In this document: one piece after another, positions 16,981-26,177 of the stretch
Numbering within the stretch: position 1 is the stretch's first letter
Layout: the number at the start of each line of letters is the position of its first letter
Assembly (NCBI GenBank): GCA_041687755.1
Contig: JBDNJM010000071.1
Location: 1-44,738 of the forward strand
Reading direction: 5' to 3'
Length of the DNA stretch: 44,738 nt
Origin: JBDNJM01 sp041687755
GTDB taxonomy: Bacteria > Planctomycetota > UBA1135 > GCA-002686595
Notes under the pieces: generated by a model
The model's input: only the letters and a program-made list of their open reading frames with translations
Databases searched by the model: none
What the model was told of the DNA's origin: nothing
Made by a program: the position numbers and the translations under genes

Positions 16981-18961
16981 ATGCTCCTTCCTGCCCTGCT
17001 CCTATCTCTCGCCCCCCCCCCAAGTCGATACTCCAATCGCTGAGCCCGTGCCTGCCCCTGGCTACGCTCCCGCCGATGCCTGGGGCTGCGAGTCGCCGAT
17101 CATTTACCAAGGGGTCTGCCCGCGAGACCACAACGGACTCTCGATGGATGCGGGCGGCGACTGGGACGGTGACGGACACCCTGACGTCGTCATGGGGGGC
17201 GGAAACAAGGTTGATATCGAACAACAACCGAACCGGCCTGACGAGTCCGCGAACCAGATCAGCCTCTACCTGCGCCAGGCGTTCACAACGGAAGGCCAGC
17301 AGCTTTGCCCCGACGAGCCCGCCGGGACCCCTCCCAGCACACGGGACATTCAGTACCCGAGCATCGTTCTGCGAGGAACACAGTTCTCGACGCTGGGGCT
17401 CAACGACTCTCAATCTAACAATTGGATGCTGTCCGACCGATTCGGTTGGGCCGTTCGATTCGTAGGAGACATCGACGGCCCCGCGGAGCCTCCGCCGGGG
17501 GAGACCGCCGAGGTCTTCGACGACATCCTCTGCTCGGCACCTTGGTACGACGTGGATACCGGCGCCGGTATCGACTACCAGGCTGGAGCCGTCTTCCTTT
17601 ATTTGGGCCGGGACTTCGATCAGTTCGCATCCACCGCGACCGACTACGAGGTTCGGCCTTCAGACCAGGCTACGGATGACGGCGGGTTCTGCGATCTCGT
17701 CATCACCGGCGAAGCCGCAGGAGACTACTTCGGATACTCGATTGCTCGTTCCACCGACTTCGATGGGGACGGCATCCCCGACCTGGTCATCGGTGCTCCT
17801 CAATACGCCTGGCAGGACTCCGTGCTCGACGCGTCTGTCGCCAGCAGCGTAAATGAGTACTGGGCCAACGACGACCTCCGGCCGGGCAAGGTCTACGTTG
17901 TTCTTGGCGGCCCTCTTCGGATCCTGTTGAACTCGCCGCCCCCGGTGCCCCCGCTCCCCACGCTCAGGACCCTGAAGATCGCCGACCTGGTCGCTGCTGG
18001 CGATGCCCTAGAAATAGTAGGTGCGACGGCGACCGCCCGAGATCGGTTCGGAGCAAGCCTTGACGGGATTGGCGACCACATTACCGGCAGCGGAATGACC
18101 GGGGACGAGCTGGTGATCGGTGCTCCACAGTTTCGCTCAGATTGGTCGCCCGAACCTTTTGGTGCCCCTGGTAGAAAAACGCCAGACGAACCCCTGGATG
18201 ACACTGACGGTGGCAGCGGGTTCGCAGAGGTATGGACCTATAGCGCCACTTCAGGAGCGACCATGGCCCATGTCATAGCCGGCCCAGCAGAAGCGCCTGG
18301 GGCGAACGCAGGAGATGGAAAGCGCTCGCGCTTCGGATGGTCAGTCAGCCGCATCTCCACGTCGATAGGGGCAGCGCCGACAGGATTCGCCATCGGCGCG
18401 CCAGGCTTCAATATCCTCCCCGACCCGCAAGGCACGGAAATATGGGCCAACGTCGGACACCTATCGGCATACAAGTGGCTTCCCGGCACCGGCGGCCCAA
18501 CGCTCGACTTCACGCTCACTGGATCTCAAGCTGGTGCGGAGTTCGGATACTCGCTCGCCAGCGGAGGAGACTTCAACGGAGATGCGATTGCCGACCTCGC
18601 CATCGGGTCTCGACTGTTTACGCGCACAGGAACAAACTCGCCTTGCTCATGCAGTGGATCGCGGCCTTTCAAGAGTGGGCGCCTCGTCGTGGTCTCGACG
18701 GCCCCCCTTTGTGGAATCGACAACTGTCGGCTCCTCGGCGAACTCCGAGGTGAAGAGTCTCGGGACCGGCTAGGATTTTCCTGTGCCTTCATGGGCGACG
18801 TAGACGGAATCGCCGGAGACGAAGTCGTCGGAGGGGCGCTGGCCTGGCCCGAGGATTCGTATCCCACCCCCCTACTGGGCTCGGACTGCGCGCCTTGTTT
18901 CCAATGCCTGAACATCACCGTGGAGTTGGGTCGTGGATATCTGTTCAGCTGGGGGATGTAA
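16928..18961 (+). CDS. Secreted integrin-like FG-GAP protein; signal peptide out of frame at a C10 tract
   Basis: The open frame codes for up to 677 residues with about seven integrin-alpha-type FG-GAP units, for example DYFGYSIARSTDFDGDGIPD...VIGAPQY and AEFGYSLASGGDFNGDAIAD. Its apparent N-terminus from 16928 (MQDLIRPPEPTTACPC) is not a signal peptide. In the next frame, the ATG at 16981 encodes MLLPALLLSLAPPP, a good signal peptide, which stops at 17041. The two frames meet at ten consecutive C's (17012-17021); with nine C's the signal peptide would read straight into QVDTPIAEPVPAPGYAP. Either this copy is switched off, or one C is a sequencing error. Codon use is less GC-rich than in the neighbours, suggesting transfer or weak selection. 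It lacks the shared C-terminal module. Confidence 0.8.
   Translation: MQDLIRPPEPTTACPCSPCSFLPCSYLSPPPQVDTPIAEPVPAPGYAPADAWGCESPIIYQGVCPRDHNGLSMDAGGDWDGDGHPDVVMGGGNKVDIEQQPNRPDESANQISLYLRQAFTTEGQQLCPDEPAGTPPSTRDIQYPSIVLRGTQFSTLGLNDSQSNNWMLSDRFGWAVRFVGDIDGPAEPPPGETAEVFDDILCSAPWYDVDTGAGIDYQAGAVFLYLGRDFDQFASTATDYEVRPSDQATDDGGFCDLVITGEAAGDYFGYSIARSTDFDGDGIPDLVIGAPQYAWQDSVLDASVASSVNEYWANDDLRPGKVYVVLGGPLRILLNSPPPVPPLPTLRTLKIADLVAAGDALEIVGATATARDRFGASLDGIGDHITGSGMTGDELVIGAPQFRSDWSPEPFGAPGRKTPDEPLDDTDGGSGFAEVWTYSATSGATMAHVIAGPAEAPGANAGDGKRSRFGWSVSRISTSIGAAPTGFAIGAPGFNILPDPQGTEIWANVGHLSAYKWLPGTGGPTLDFTLTGSQAGAEFGYSLASGGDFNGDAIADLAIGSRLFTRTGTNSPCSCSGSRPFKSGRLVVVSTAPLCGIDNCRLLGELRGEESRDRLGFSCAFMGDVDGIAGDEVVGGALAWPEDSYPTPLLGSDCAPCFQCLNITVELGRGYLFSWGM
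17012..17021. repeat. Ten-base C homopolymer in the signal-peptide region
   Basis: Ten consecutive C's fall just after the hydrophobic core of the signal peptide coded from 16981. The tract length sets whether the signal peptide is in frame with the FG-GAP protein. This is the layout of slipped-strand phase-variable genes, but also of common homopolymer base-call errors. Confidence 0.9.
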
Positions 18962-18968
18962 GAACATC

Positions 18969-21518
18969 ATGCAAAAGTCATTTGGCGCACGCGCCCTGCG
19001 ATTCTGGTCTGTGCTCGTGAGCGGATGCGTTCTGGGAGGAACGGCCACGGCTCAGATCGTGCGACCCGAAGTCTCGTTCGTCGAGAATCGCGGCCAGTGG
19101 CCGGATTCGGTGCTCTTTGTAGGGCGGTCGAACGGCATTGATGTCCGCATCGAACGGGACGCGCTATGGTTTTCGACCGTCAGCGGTCAACGCGGAGGGA
19201 AGAGCGAGGACCGAGGCGGGAACACTGGCGAGGACGGCAACGCGGCCCCCCTGGTGACACACTCGATTCGCCTCCGGCTCCGAGGCGGGGAGGCCCGCGC
19301 AGTCGTCGGTTCCGGAGCACAGCCAGGCCCCTGGCACTTCTATGGGGCCAACGGAATGGAGCCCGTCACCCATGTATCATCCTTCGCTTCAGTAAGGATG
19401 GTCGACGTCCTGCCTGGCGTGGATTGGGTCATCACTTCGGACTCGGAAGGACGGCCTCAGTACGACTTCGAACTGGAACCGGGGGTGAAACCCAGCCAGC
19501 TCGAGCTCATTGTCGAAGGCGTGGAGTCCTTGGCTCTCGAAGGTGGCGCGGTGCGCGCCCACCAGGAGGGTGGCTCTTGGGAGATGTCCGCCCCCGTCGC
19601 CAGTCAGCCTGATCCTGCAGGCGAATCCGTTCGCGAAGCAGCTTGGGTTCGAGCAGCCGACGGGAGCCTCCGGTTTGTCGTAGATGCAGTAGACGAGTCG
19701 ATCGGACTGACGATCGATCCCTCGGTCAGCTTCAGCTCCTACCTGGGTGGCACCAAGAGCGACTTCGTCGTGGACTTGCATATGCAAGACGACGGAATCC
19801 TGACCCTCGTCGGCGAAACGCGATCGGTCAATTTCCCGGTAACGCCAGGTGCCTACGGGGGTCCGGCGAACGGAGTAGCCCCTGACGTCTTCGTGACCCG
19901 CTTGGGGGAAGGTGGAACTACCCCCGTATTTTCCGCCATCTTCTCCAGCGATTTCGACGCCTATTTCGAAACCAATCCGAAGGTTGACGTTTGGGACGGG
20001 CGTGTCGCTGTCTGCTTCAGTCAAATCGGATTTACGCCCTCCACCGGTGCGTATTCATCGGGCCCTTCCGGCCTATCAGTAGATATTGCGATCGCGCAGA
20101 TGTCTACCGATGGCTCCGCGCTCGAGTACCTCGCGACAATAGGGGGTTCCGGGCCTGACACAGCAGCGGGGATGCTTGCATTGAATACGGGATCAGTCGT
20201 GGTCTACGGACCCTCGAACGTGGCAGACATGCCGGCCGAGAATGTCTTCCACCCGCCGACCACCGGATTGGGGATTCACTCTGGAGGCTTCGTCGTCGAA
20301 CTCGCTTCCGATGGATCAGACCTCACGCGGTCTCTCGTCCTTGGTGGAAGCAACAGCGACAGCCTCGTCACTCTCGACATCTTGGAGTGCGGGGACCTTC
20401 TCGTTGGCGGGCTGACCAGTTCGAATGACTTCCCTGTGACTCCGGATGCATTCCAAGACGCGGTCGTCCCGACCCAGCTCAACGGTGATGTCAACGGGTT
20501 CGTCGCCAGGCTCAGCCCCAGCTGGGACGAGATCAAGTACGCCACCTACATCAGCAGCTCGCGCTACGGCTCGACCTCGGGCGTCCACGGGGTCGGTGGA
20601 ACCGGCTACTGGGCCGTCACGCGCGCGGACGAACAGGACATTCCGTTCCCTCCCTCGGTGGATGTGGCGGAGCTCGAGCTCGGCGTCGGGCCGATCATCG
20701 TCACGCTATTCGATGCTGCGACCAATGAAGTCGTCAAGGCCCGCTGGGCCTTCAGTCAGCTGATCGCCGGATCGGTGATCGACGCCGACGGCGGCCTGAT
20801 CTTGCTGGGCAGCGTGACGCCGAACGCCAAGTTTCCGCAGCTGTCCCCCGGTGAGCCCTGGGGTCCGCCCGGGCGTGCCACCGTTTCGAAGCTGGACCCC
20901 CTTGGCGACAGCTGGGTTTGGTCCTACGCCTTCGGCGGTTCGCTCACCGATCCGGGCGAGCTCGTCACGGAGATCTACGGTGAGCACCTCTTTGCGCCCG
21001 AGCGAATCGTGCTCGGCGGGGTTACCGAAGTCGTCGACATGCTGGTGAGCTCCGGCGCCGTGGACCCCAACCACGGACCGGCCAACCAATGGGAGGGCTG
21101 GTTCGGAGAGTTCGACATGCGACCGACCGGGTTCGAGCGCTTCGGCGAGCCGACCGAAGCCTGCAACGGACCAATCCGGATCGGTTTGCGGCGCCTGGCA
21201 ACGGCGGGCGAGGCGGGCTTCGGGCTGTCGTGCATCGGCGCGCCCCGCAATGCCCCCGGGGTGCTGGCGCGATCTCCTGGTTTTTTGGCCGTCCCCATCG
21301 ATGTGGGCGGCATAGCTCTCCACCTGGACCTGGCTGGGCTGTTCCTATCTCCGGTCGTTGCCGACTCCCTCGGCAGGGCGGGCGCGCAATTGCCCCTCTC
21401 GAACGTGCCGGCGGGCGTGAAGGCGTACTTCCAGTTCGCCTGGGTGGACCCCGGATCCTGTGGCTCGCTGGGTGGCCTTTCGGCGAGCGATGCCATCGGT
21501 GTCGAGGTGCAGCCCTAG
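18969..21518 (+). CDS. Secreted SBBP-repeat beta-propeller protein
   Basis: 849 residues. The signal peptide ends at about residue 29 (GGTATA-Q), followed by FVENRGQWPDSVLF, the N-terminal signature of SBBP/DUF7948-type proteins. Repeats of the type SFSSYLGGT...VGETRSVNFPVTPGAYGG and LVGGLTSSNDFPVTPDAFQ follow to about residue 690. The last 150 residues are a separate module ending FQFAWVDPGSCGSLGGLSASDAIGVEVQP-like, nearly the same as in the gene at the right edge of the window. The ATG at 18969 was chosen over that at 18933 because it starts the signal peptide; it lies seven bases after the preceding stop, so the two secreted proteins are probably co-transcribed. The first two thirds have lower GC third positions than the last third. 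Confidence 0.87.
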   Translation: MQKSFGARALRFWSVLVSGCVLGGTATAQIVRPEVSFVENRGQWPDSVLFVGRSNGIDVRIERDALWFSTVSGQRGGKSEDRGGNTGEDGNAAPLVTHSIRLRLRGGEARAVVGSGAQPGPWHFYGANGMEPVTHVSSFASVRMVDVLPGVDWVITSDSEGRPQYDFELEPGVKPSQLELIVEGVESLALEGGAVRAHQEGGSWEMSAPVASQPDPAGESVREAAWVRAADGSLRFVVDAVDESIGLTIDPSVSFSSYLGGTKSDFVVDLHMQDDGILTLVGETRSVNFPVTPGAYGGPANGVAPDVFVTRLGEGGTTPVFSAIFSSDFDAYFETNPKVDVWDGRVAVCFSQIGFTPSTGAYSSGPSGLSVDIAIAQMSTDGSALEYLATIGGSGPDTAAGMLALNTGSVVVYGPSNVADMPAENVFHPPTTGLGIHSGGFVVELASDGSDLTRSLVLGGSNSDSLVTLDILECGDLLVGGLTSSNDFPVTPDAFQDAVVPTQLNGDVNGFVARLSPSWDEIKYATYISSSRYGSTSGVHGVGGTGYWAVTRADEQDIPFPPSVDVAELELGVGPIIVTLFDAATNEVVKARWAFSQLIAGSVIDADGGLILLGSVTPNAKFPQLSPGEPWGPPGRATVSKLDPLGDSWVWSYAFGGSLTDPGELVTEIYGEHLFAPERIVLGGVTEVVDMLVSSGAVDPNHGPANQWEGWFGEFDMRPTGFERFGEPTEACNGPIRIGLRRLATAGEAGFGLSCIGAPRNAPGVLARSPGFLAVPIDVGGIALHLDLAGLFLSPVVADSLGRAGAQLPLSNVPAGVKAYFQFAWVDPGSCGSLGGLSASDAIGVEVQP

Positions 21519-21651
21519 GCCGAGCACCGGGGCGGACGCGGGACCAAGGATTGCGCGTTCGCCCGCTGGCTCAAGGAAGAGGGATCCTGAGCACGACCAT
21601 CGCCGTCCAAGCCGGCCCCGACCGTCGCGCCTCCCCCCTCTTGCGACCGCC

Positions 21652-24477
21652 ATGCGCAGCCCGCTTCTTGCCCTCCTCGCCCTCTCCCTTGCACCGCCGC
21701 TGGCCGGGGCCCAGACCGTCCTGGTCGAGCTGCCCGCCGAGCCTCCCGCGCGCCTGCAGGTTCCCGTTGAGCGCGACGGCCAGGTTTTGACCCTGGACCT
21801 TGAGCAGCACAGCGACCGCGCCCCCGACTTTCGCGTGCTCGTGAGCGGGCCGCGCGGAGCGCTCACTGAGGTCGTGGTCCCTCCGCTCGCGACGTACTCG
21901 GGCACCGTCCTCGAGCAGCCGGGCTCGATCGTCATCGCGCGGCTGCACGCTGGCGAACTGACCGCCCGCGTGCTCGACGGCGGGTCGGAATGGACCCTGG
22001 GGCAGCACCCCGCGCCCGAACGTGAACCCGCCTGTGTTGCGCACCCCAAGTTCGTCCCGCGCGCCGGGCAGCTAGCCGTGGGGGCGGCCAGCGCTCCCCC
22101 GCCCGTACCCGCAGTCACCCCCCCGCTGGTCGACGGCATCGACTTCAGCTGCCTGACCCGCGCGCGCATCGCGTTCGACGCGGACTTCGAATACTTCGCC
22201 GCGTACGGCAGCGTCGCGACAACCGTCCAGCGCATCGAACAGGTGCTGGCCGAGGTCAACGCCTTCTACGAGCGGGACGTGAAGATCACGCATCAGCTCG
22301 GCACGGTCGTCGTGCGCACCTCGCCGTACTACACGCCAACCGGCGGCGGCGACCTGCTCGATCAGTTTCGCTCCGAGTGGAACACGACCCTTGCCGCCGA
22401 GCCGCGCGACATGGCCCACCTGATGACCGGCAAGTCCGGCAGCCTGATCGAGTTCGGCGGACTCGCCTGGGTCGCGGCCGTTTGCACGAACTACCACTTC
22501 GGCTGGAGCATGGACGGCGCGAACATCGTCGGCCACGAGCTGGGCCACAACTGGGGCTCGGGGCACTGCATCGACGCCTCGCCGTGCAACAACATGTGCG
22601 GGGCGTGCTTTTTGATCACGCCGCTGACCCGCGAGGTCATCGCCGCCTACCGCGACTCGGTCGGGTGCCTCGAGCGCATCGGTCCTGGGTCCCTGGCCGT
22701 CGCCCCCTACGTTCTGCCGGAGTCTGCGCAGCTCAACAAGGCGGACTTCGCCGCGCCGCCGGAGCTCGTGTTCGACGTGCTCGCCAACGACGACGACGGC
22801 AACTGCGACGCCCTCAGCATCGCCGGCTTCGACGCGTTTTCCGAGCGCGGCGGCTTGGTCGCGCAGTCCGGTGCGTTCCTTACCTACCAGCTGCCGCCGG
22901 TCCCCTTCGCCGGCAGCGATCGCTTCGAGTACATCGTCACCGACCCCACGGGCCGGACCTCCGTGGGCGAAGTGCGCGTCGACCTCGCCCCCAAGGCCAT
23001 GCGGGCGTACTGGACCTTCGACGAGGGCCAGGGCGACGTCGCCTGGGATACCTCGGGCGCAGGGCTCCAGGCAACCGGAGCCTTCCCCCTGACCTGGACC
23101 GCCGGGGTCCACGGCAGCGCCCTCGAACTCCCCGCCCTCGGGCAGGAACTCGTTACCGGGGCCGACGACTTCGCCGGCCCCTGGAGCTTCACCGCCTGGA
23201 TTCGCCGCGACGCCCCCATCGCCCCCGCGGCCACCCTGATGCAGTCGAGCGACGGTGCGCTGCGCATCGCCCAGTGGCCGTTCACCGGGCGCCTCGGCGT
23301 CACCCGCTGGGGCGTTGCGGACTGGAGCTACCCCGCGGCCGCGCCGCTTGGGCTGTGGGCCCACGTCGCGTTCGTCAGCGACGGCGTCGTCACGCGCCTG
23401 TACCTCAACGGCATCGACGAAGGCACGGTGCCCGGCACGATCCGCGCGCCGATGGGCCCCATCAGCCGCATCGAGGACTCCATGGGCGGCGCCCTGGACG
23501 ACCTGCGCGTCTTCAACCACGCCCTGCAGCCCGCCGAGGTGCTCGCGCTCTACGCGTCGGACGGCGCGAACCAACTGCTCGCGCCCGCCGACGGCGGGTC
23601 CCGCGCGGGCGACTACGTCCCGCTCGAGTTCCAGCCCGGCGCTTTGGCCGACGATCACCGCCTGTTCCTAGGGCCCGACTACTTCGCCGTGCGCGACGCA
23701 GTTCCGGGCGCGCCTGAGGACCTCGGTGTCCAAACGGGCAGCGCGCTGCTGCCCTCCGGACTGAGCGAAGCCATCACCTATTACTGGCGCGCCGACAAGC
23801 GCGTCGGCAGCACCATCATCCTTGGCGACGTTTGGGCCTTCACGCCCACCGTGCTCGAGCACTACCGCCTCGACGATCCGATCAGCGTTCTCGCCCTCGA
23901 AGCCGGCGGCGGCACGCCCGGCGCCTACTCCGGCGCCCCCACCATGCTGCAGCCGGGCGCAACGGCCGCTCTGGGGACCTCCGTCGCCTTCGACGGCATC
24001 GACGATCACGTGGTTCTGCCCGCGTTCGATCTGGACACCGATCGCGTCACGCTCACCTGCTGGCTTCGCCGAGACGGCGACCAGAACGATTGGTCCGGGC
24101 TGATCTTCACCCGCGACGGCTCCAGCGTCGCCGGCCTCAATCTGGGCGTCGACAATGAGCTGCGCTACCACTGGAACGGCTCGGGCAACACCTACGGCTT
24201 CGACTCGGGACTCGTGACGCCCGACGACACGTGGGTCTTCGCCGCGCTGGTGGTTGAGCCCGAGCGCGCCACGCTCTATCTCGGACAGGACGGCGCGCTG
24301 ACGTCAGCGGTCAATGAGGTCGGCCACGGCCCGGAAGAGTTCGACGGGCAAGTCGACATCGCGCGCGATCGCTCCAGCAACGCACGCCGCTTCCGCGGTC
24401 GGATCGACGACGTCCGCATCCACGCCCACGCCTTCAGTCCCGCCGAGATCGCGGCCCTCTACCAGAGCTCGCTTTAG
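21652..24477 (+). CDS. Secreted zinc metalloprotease (reprolysin-like) with two LamG domains
   Basis: 941 residues with a signal peptide ending at about residue 20 (PPLAGAQ). A pro-region (about 20-160) precedes the catalytic domain, whose zinc motif is HELGHNWGSGHC, the HExxHxxGxxH metzincin signature, with CNNMCGACF after it. A cadherin-like linker (FDVLANDDDGNCDAL...DRFEYIVTDPTG) follows, then two concanavalin-type LamG domains: YWTFDEGQGDVAWDTSG to ALYAS, and YRLDDPISVLALEAGG to the C-terminus AEIAALYQSSL. The expected job is extracellular protein degradation, with the LamG domains binding glycans or matrix. The start is the ATG that begins the signal peptide. The stop overlaps that of the convergent dioxygenase gene by four bases. 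Confidence 0.9.
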   Translation: MRSPLLALLALSLAPPLAGAQTVLVELPAEPPARLQVPVERDGQVLTLDLEQHSDRAPDFRVLVSGPRGALTEVVVPPLATYSGTVLEQPGSIVIARLHAGELTARVLDGGSEWTLGQHPAPEREPACVAHPKFVPRAGQLAVGAASAPPPVPAVTPPLVDGIDFSCLTRARIAFDADFEYFAAYGSVATTVQRIEQVLAEVNAFYERDVKITHQLGTVVVRTSPYYTPTGGGDLLDQFRSEWNTTLAAEPRDMAHLMTGKSGSLIEFGGLAWVAAVCTNYHFGWSMDGANIVGHELGHNWGSGHCIDASPCNNMCGACFLITPLTREVIAAYRDSVGCLERIGPGSLAVAPYVLPESAQLNKADFAAPPELVFDVLANDDDGNCDALSIAGFDAFSERGGLVAQSGAFLTYQLPPVPFAGSDRFEYIVTDPTGRTSVGEVRVDLAPKAMRAYWTFDEGQGDVAWDTSGAGLQATGAFPLTWTAGVHGSALELPALGQELVTGADDFAGPWSFTAWIRRDAPIAPAATLMQSSDGALRIAQWPFTGRLGVTRWGVADWSYPAAAPLGLWAHVAFVSDGVVTRLYLNGIDEGTVPGTIRAPMGPISRIEDSMGGALDDLRVFNHALQPAEVLALYASDGANQLLAPADGGSRAGDYVPLEFQPGALADDHRLFLGPDYFAVRDAVPGAPEDLGVQTGSALLPSGLSEAITYYWRADKRVGSTIILGDVWAFTPTVLEHYRLDDPISVLALEAGGGTPGAYSGAPTMLQPGATAALGTSVAFDGIDDHVVLPAFDLDTDRVTLTCWLRRDGDQNDWSGLIFTRDGSSVAGLNLGVDNELRYHWNGSGNTYGFDSGLVTPDDTWVFAALVVEPERATLYLGQDGALTSAVNEVGHGPEEFDGQVDIARDRSSNARRFRGRIDDVRIHAHAFSPAEIAALYQSSL

Positions 24478-25142
24478 GCCTGTGCCCAGGCCAGCCCGAG
24501 CGGCAGGCGGCGCGGCCCGTAGAGCAGGTGCAGGACCCGGCGCTTTGCGGTACCCACCGCCGGTCGCCGCGATCCATGGAGCAGGCGCGGGCGCATCAGG
24601 AGCGCGCCGCCGCGCGGAATGACGGCAGGAACCGCCTCTGCAAAACTCGCCTCCCTCTCGTCTTCTCCGTCGAGGTGCGACCCCGGCACGATTTCGAGCG
24701 GCCCCGCGTCTGCGTCTCCGGGATCCAGTTGGAGCCGCACCGCGAGCAGCCCGTCCAGCAGCCGATCGGGCGGACGGCAGTACTCACGGCCCTCCTTGCG
24801 CGACCAGGTTCGACAATCGGGATGCTCGACCCGCTCCGCGAACGGAACCTGAAGGTCGCGGTGCAGCCCGACGCCCCAGCGGCGGTCGGCGTCCTTGACG
24901 AACGCAGTCGCCTGCACCCCGGTCGGCTCGGCCGGCAGCAAGTGGCGGATTCGGCCGTTCTCCGCGAGTTCTCTGGCCAAGTCTGCGATCGCCGACACCA
25001 CGAGCAGGCGCCGAGAGCCTACGCCCCCCCGAACCGCCGTCTCAAGACACACGGCGAGACGCTCGCACTCCGTCGCCTCTACAAGGCCCTCGATCACGCA
25101 GTAGCCATCCCGCGCGAGCTGGTCTGCCAGTGCCTTCGGCAC
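24474..25142 (-). CDS. Phytanoyl-CoA dioxygenase-like Fe(II)/2-oxoglutarate enzyme
   Basis: 222 residues, compact for the PhyH family. The iron-binding facial triad is visible as H94-x-D96 (GLHRDLQVPF) and H189 (LLHGSRRP), with R193 a candidate 2-oxoglutarate-binding residue. GPLEIVPGSHLDGE and AVIPRGGALLMRP are typical PhyH motifs. It would hydroxylate a small organic substrate, which cannot be predicted. The gene is the last of a three-gene minus-strand operon, starting five bases after the hemerythrin stop. Confidence 0.85.
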   Translation of the reverse strand: MPKALADQLARDGYCVIEGLVEATECERLAVCLETAVRGGVGSRRLLVVSAIADLARELAENGRIRHLLPAEPTGVQATAFVKDADRRWGVGLHRDLQVPFAERVEHPDCRTWSRKEGREYCRPPDRLLDGLLAVRLQLDPGDADAGPLEIVPGSHLDGEDEREASFAEAVPAVIPRGGALLMRPRLLHGSRRPAVGTAKRRVLHLLYGPRRLPLGLAWAQA

Positions 25143-25147
25143 CTGGT

Positions 25148-25594
25148 TCAGTCCTCTATTGAGCAGGTGCGCGGGTGCAGCAGGCAGGCGGCCGCGAGGC
25201 GACCGAAAGCGGAAGCGTCGATGCGGTCCTGGGCGGCCTCGAACAGCTCGCGCTCCTCGAACCGGATGTGGCGCTCCAGCAGCTGACCGAATTCGGCGAG
25301 CGCCTCAGGCCCGCGCTCGGCACCCTCCGCGGTCAGCTCGCGCATCCGAGCGTGCTCGGCGCGCACGCGCTCGGCCCAGTCCTCCATCCCGGCGGACTCG
25401 AGCACCGGCAGGAGGTACTCCTCCTCCAGCTCGAAGTGCGGCTCGAGTTCGCCCGCAAAGCGGCGCACGACCATCGCCCAGGCGCGCGTGACGGACATCT
25501 GGCCGGCCGCCGCCGCGCGCGTCGCCTTGCGGGCGATGACCAGACCCTGGTGGTGATCCCGGCTGAGGTCCTGGAGCTGCTCGACGCGCTTCAC
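25148..25594 (-). CDS. Hemerythrin-like HHE domain protein
   Basis: 148 residues, one four-helix HHE cation-binding bundle. Likely di-iron ligands are H14 or H15 (DHHQGL), H53 and E57 (EPHFELEEEY), H81 (AEHARM), and H109 and E113 (LERHIRFEE). Members bind oxygen, nitric oxide or iron. The GTG start lies in a GTGA overlap with the lipoprotein gene upstream, and the dioxygenase follows five bases later. An oxygen- or iron-linked role for the operon is therefore an inference. Confidence 0.88.
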   Translation of the reverse strand: MKRVEQLQDLSRDHHQGLVIARKATRAAAAGQMSVTRAWAMVVRRFAGELEPHFELEEEYLLPVLESAGMEDWAERVRAEHARMRELTAEGAERGPEALAEFGQLLERHIRFEERELFEAAQDRIDASAFGRLAAACLLHPRTCSIED

Positions 25595-26025
25595 CCTTCC
25601 ACCTCCGACACCATCGTCGCGCCGATCGAATTGCTGCCCTTCTCGAAACGCACGAATTTCTCCGCCACCTCGAACCCGTCGCGCTGGAAGCGCAGCAGAC
25701 CCTCCTCGTAGAACTTGAGCGACTTGCCGCCGGCGCCGAACAGCGTCGCGTCGGTGCTCGTCTCCTCCAGCGGCGTCGAGTACTCGAGCGGCGTCGTCCC
25801 CAGCAGCTGGAACTCCTCCTCGAAGGCGCCGCTCTTCATGTTGCCCTTAATGAAGCCGGCCTTGGCCTGCAGCTTCTGCTGGCCCCGGCGGCTCAGGAAC
25901 ACGCGCGCGCCCGCCGGATCCGACGTGATGCTGAGCTCGGCATAGGGCACGCTGCCGCAGGAAGCGAGCGGGGCGGCGAAGAGAAACAGCGGGCCGAGAT
26001 GGCGCAGCGTGGAAGCCATGGGCAT
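25591..26025 (-). CDS. Small lipoprotein with PEGA-like domain
   Basis: 144 residues. The lipoprotein signal peptide ends in the lipobox LASC (C23). The mature part begins AELSITSDPAGARVFLSRRG and has LGTTPLEY, the PEGA-type pattern for a surface or periplasmic beta-rich domain; the rest is unassigned. ATG at 26025 (MPMASTLRH) or at 26019 are both possible; both keep the signal. It is the first gene of the operon with the hemerythrin and dioxygenase genes. Confidence 0.75.
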   Translation of the reverse strand: MPMASTLRHLGPLFLFAAPLASCGSVPYAELSITSDPAGARVFLSRRGQQKLQAKAGFIKGNMKSGAFEEEFQLLGTTPLEYSTPLEETSTDATLFGAGGKSLKFYEEGLLRFQRDGFEVAEKFVRFEKGSNSIGATMVSEVEG

Positions 26026-26129
26026 GGGGCCGGCGACGAGGCCAGCGAAGGCGGAGACGGAAGGGGAGTCGTACGGAGCGCGGCCGCGCGTCGTGCACGC
26101 GCCGGTCGGACAGTGTGCCAGCCGCGGCC

Positions 26130-26153
26130 GCCCCGCTCGACTGTCAGCGGGGC
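26130..26153 (-). terminator. Hairpin after the histidine kinase gene
   Basis: GCCCCGC (26130-26136) and GCGGGGC (26147-26153) form a seven-base-pair GC stem with a ten-base loop, 25 bases beyond the kinase stop on the minus strand. It has no U-tract. Confidence 0.5.
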
Positions 26154-26177
26154 CGATTCCTAGCGCCCTGCCCGCAT

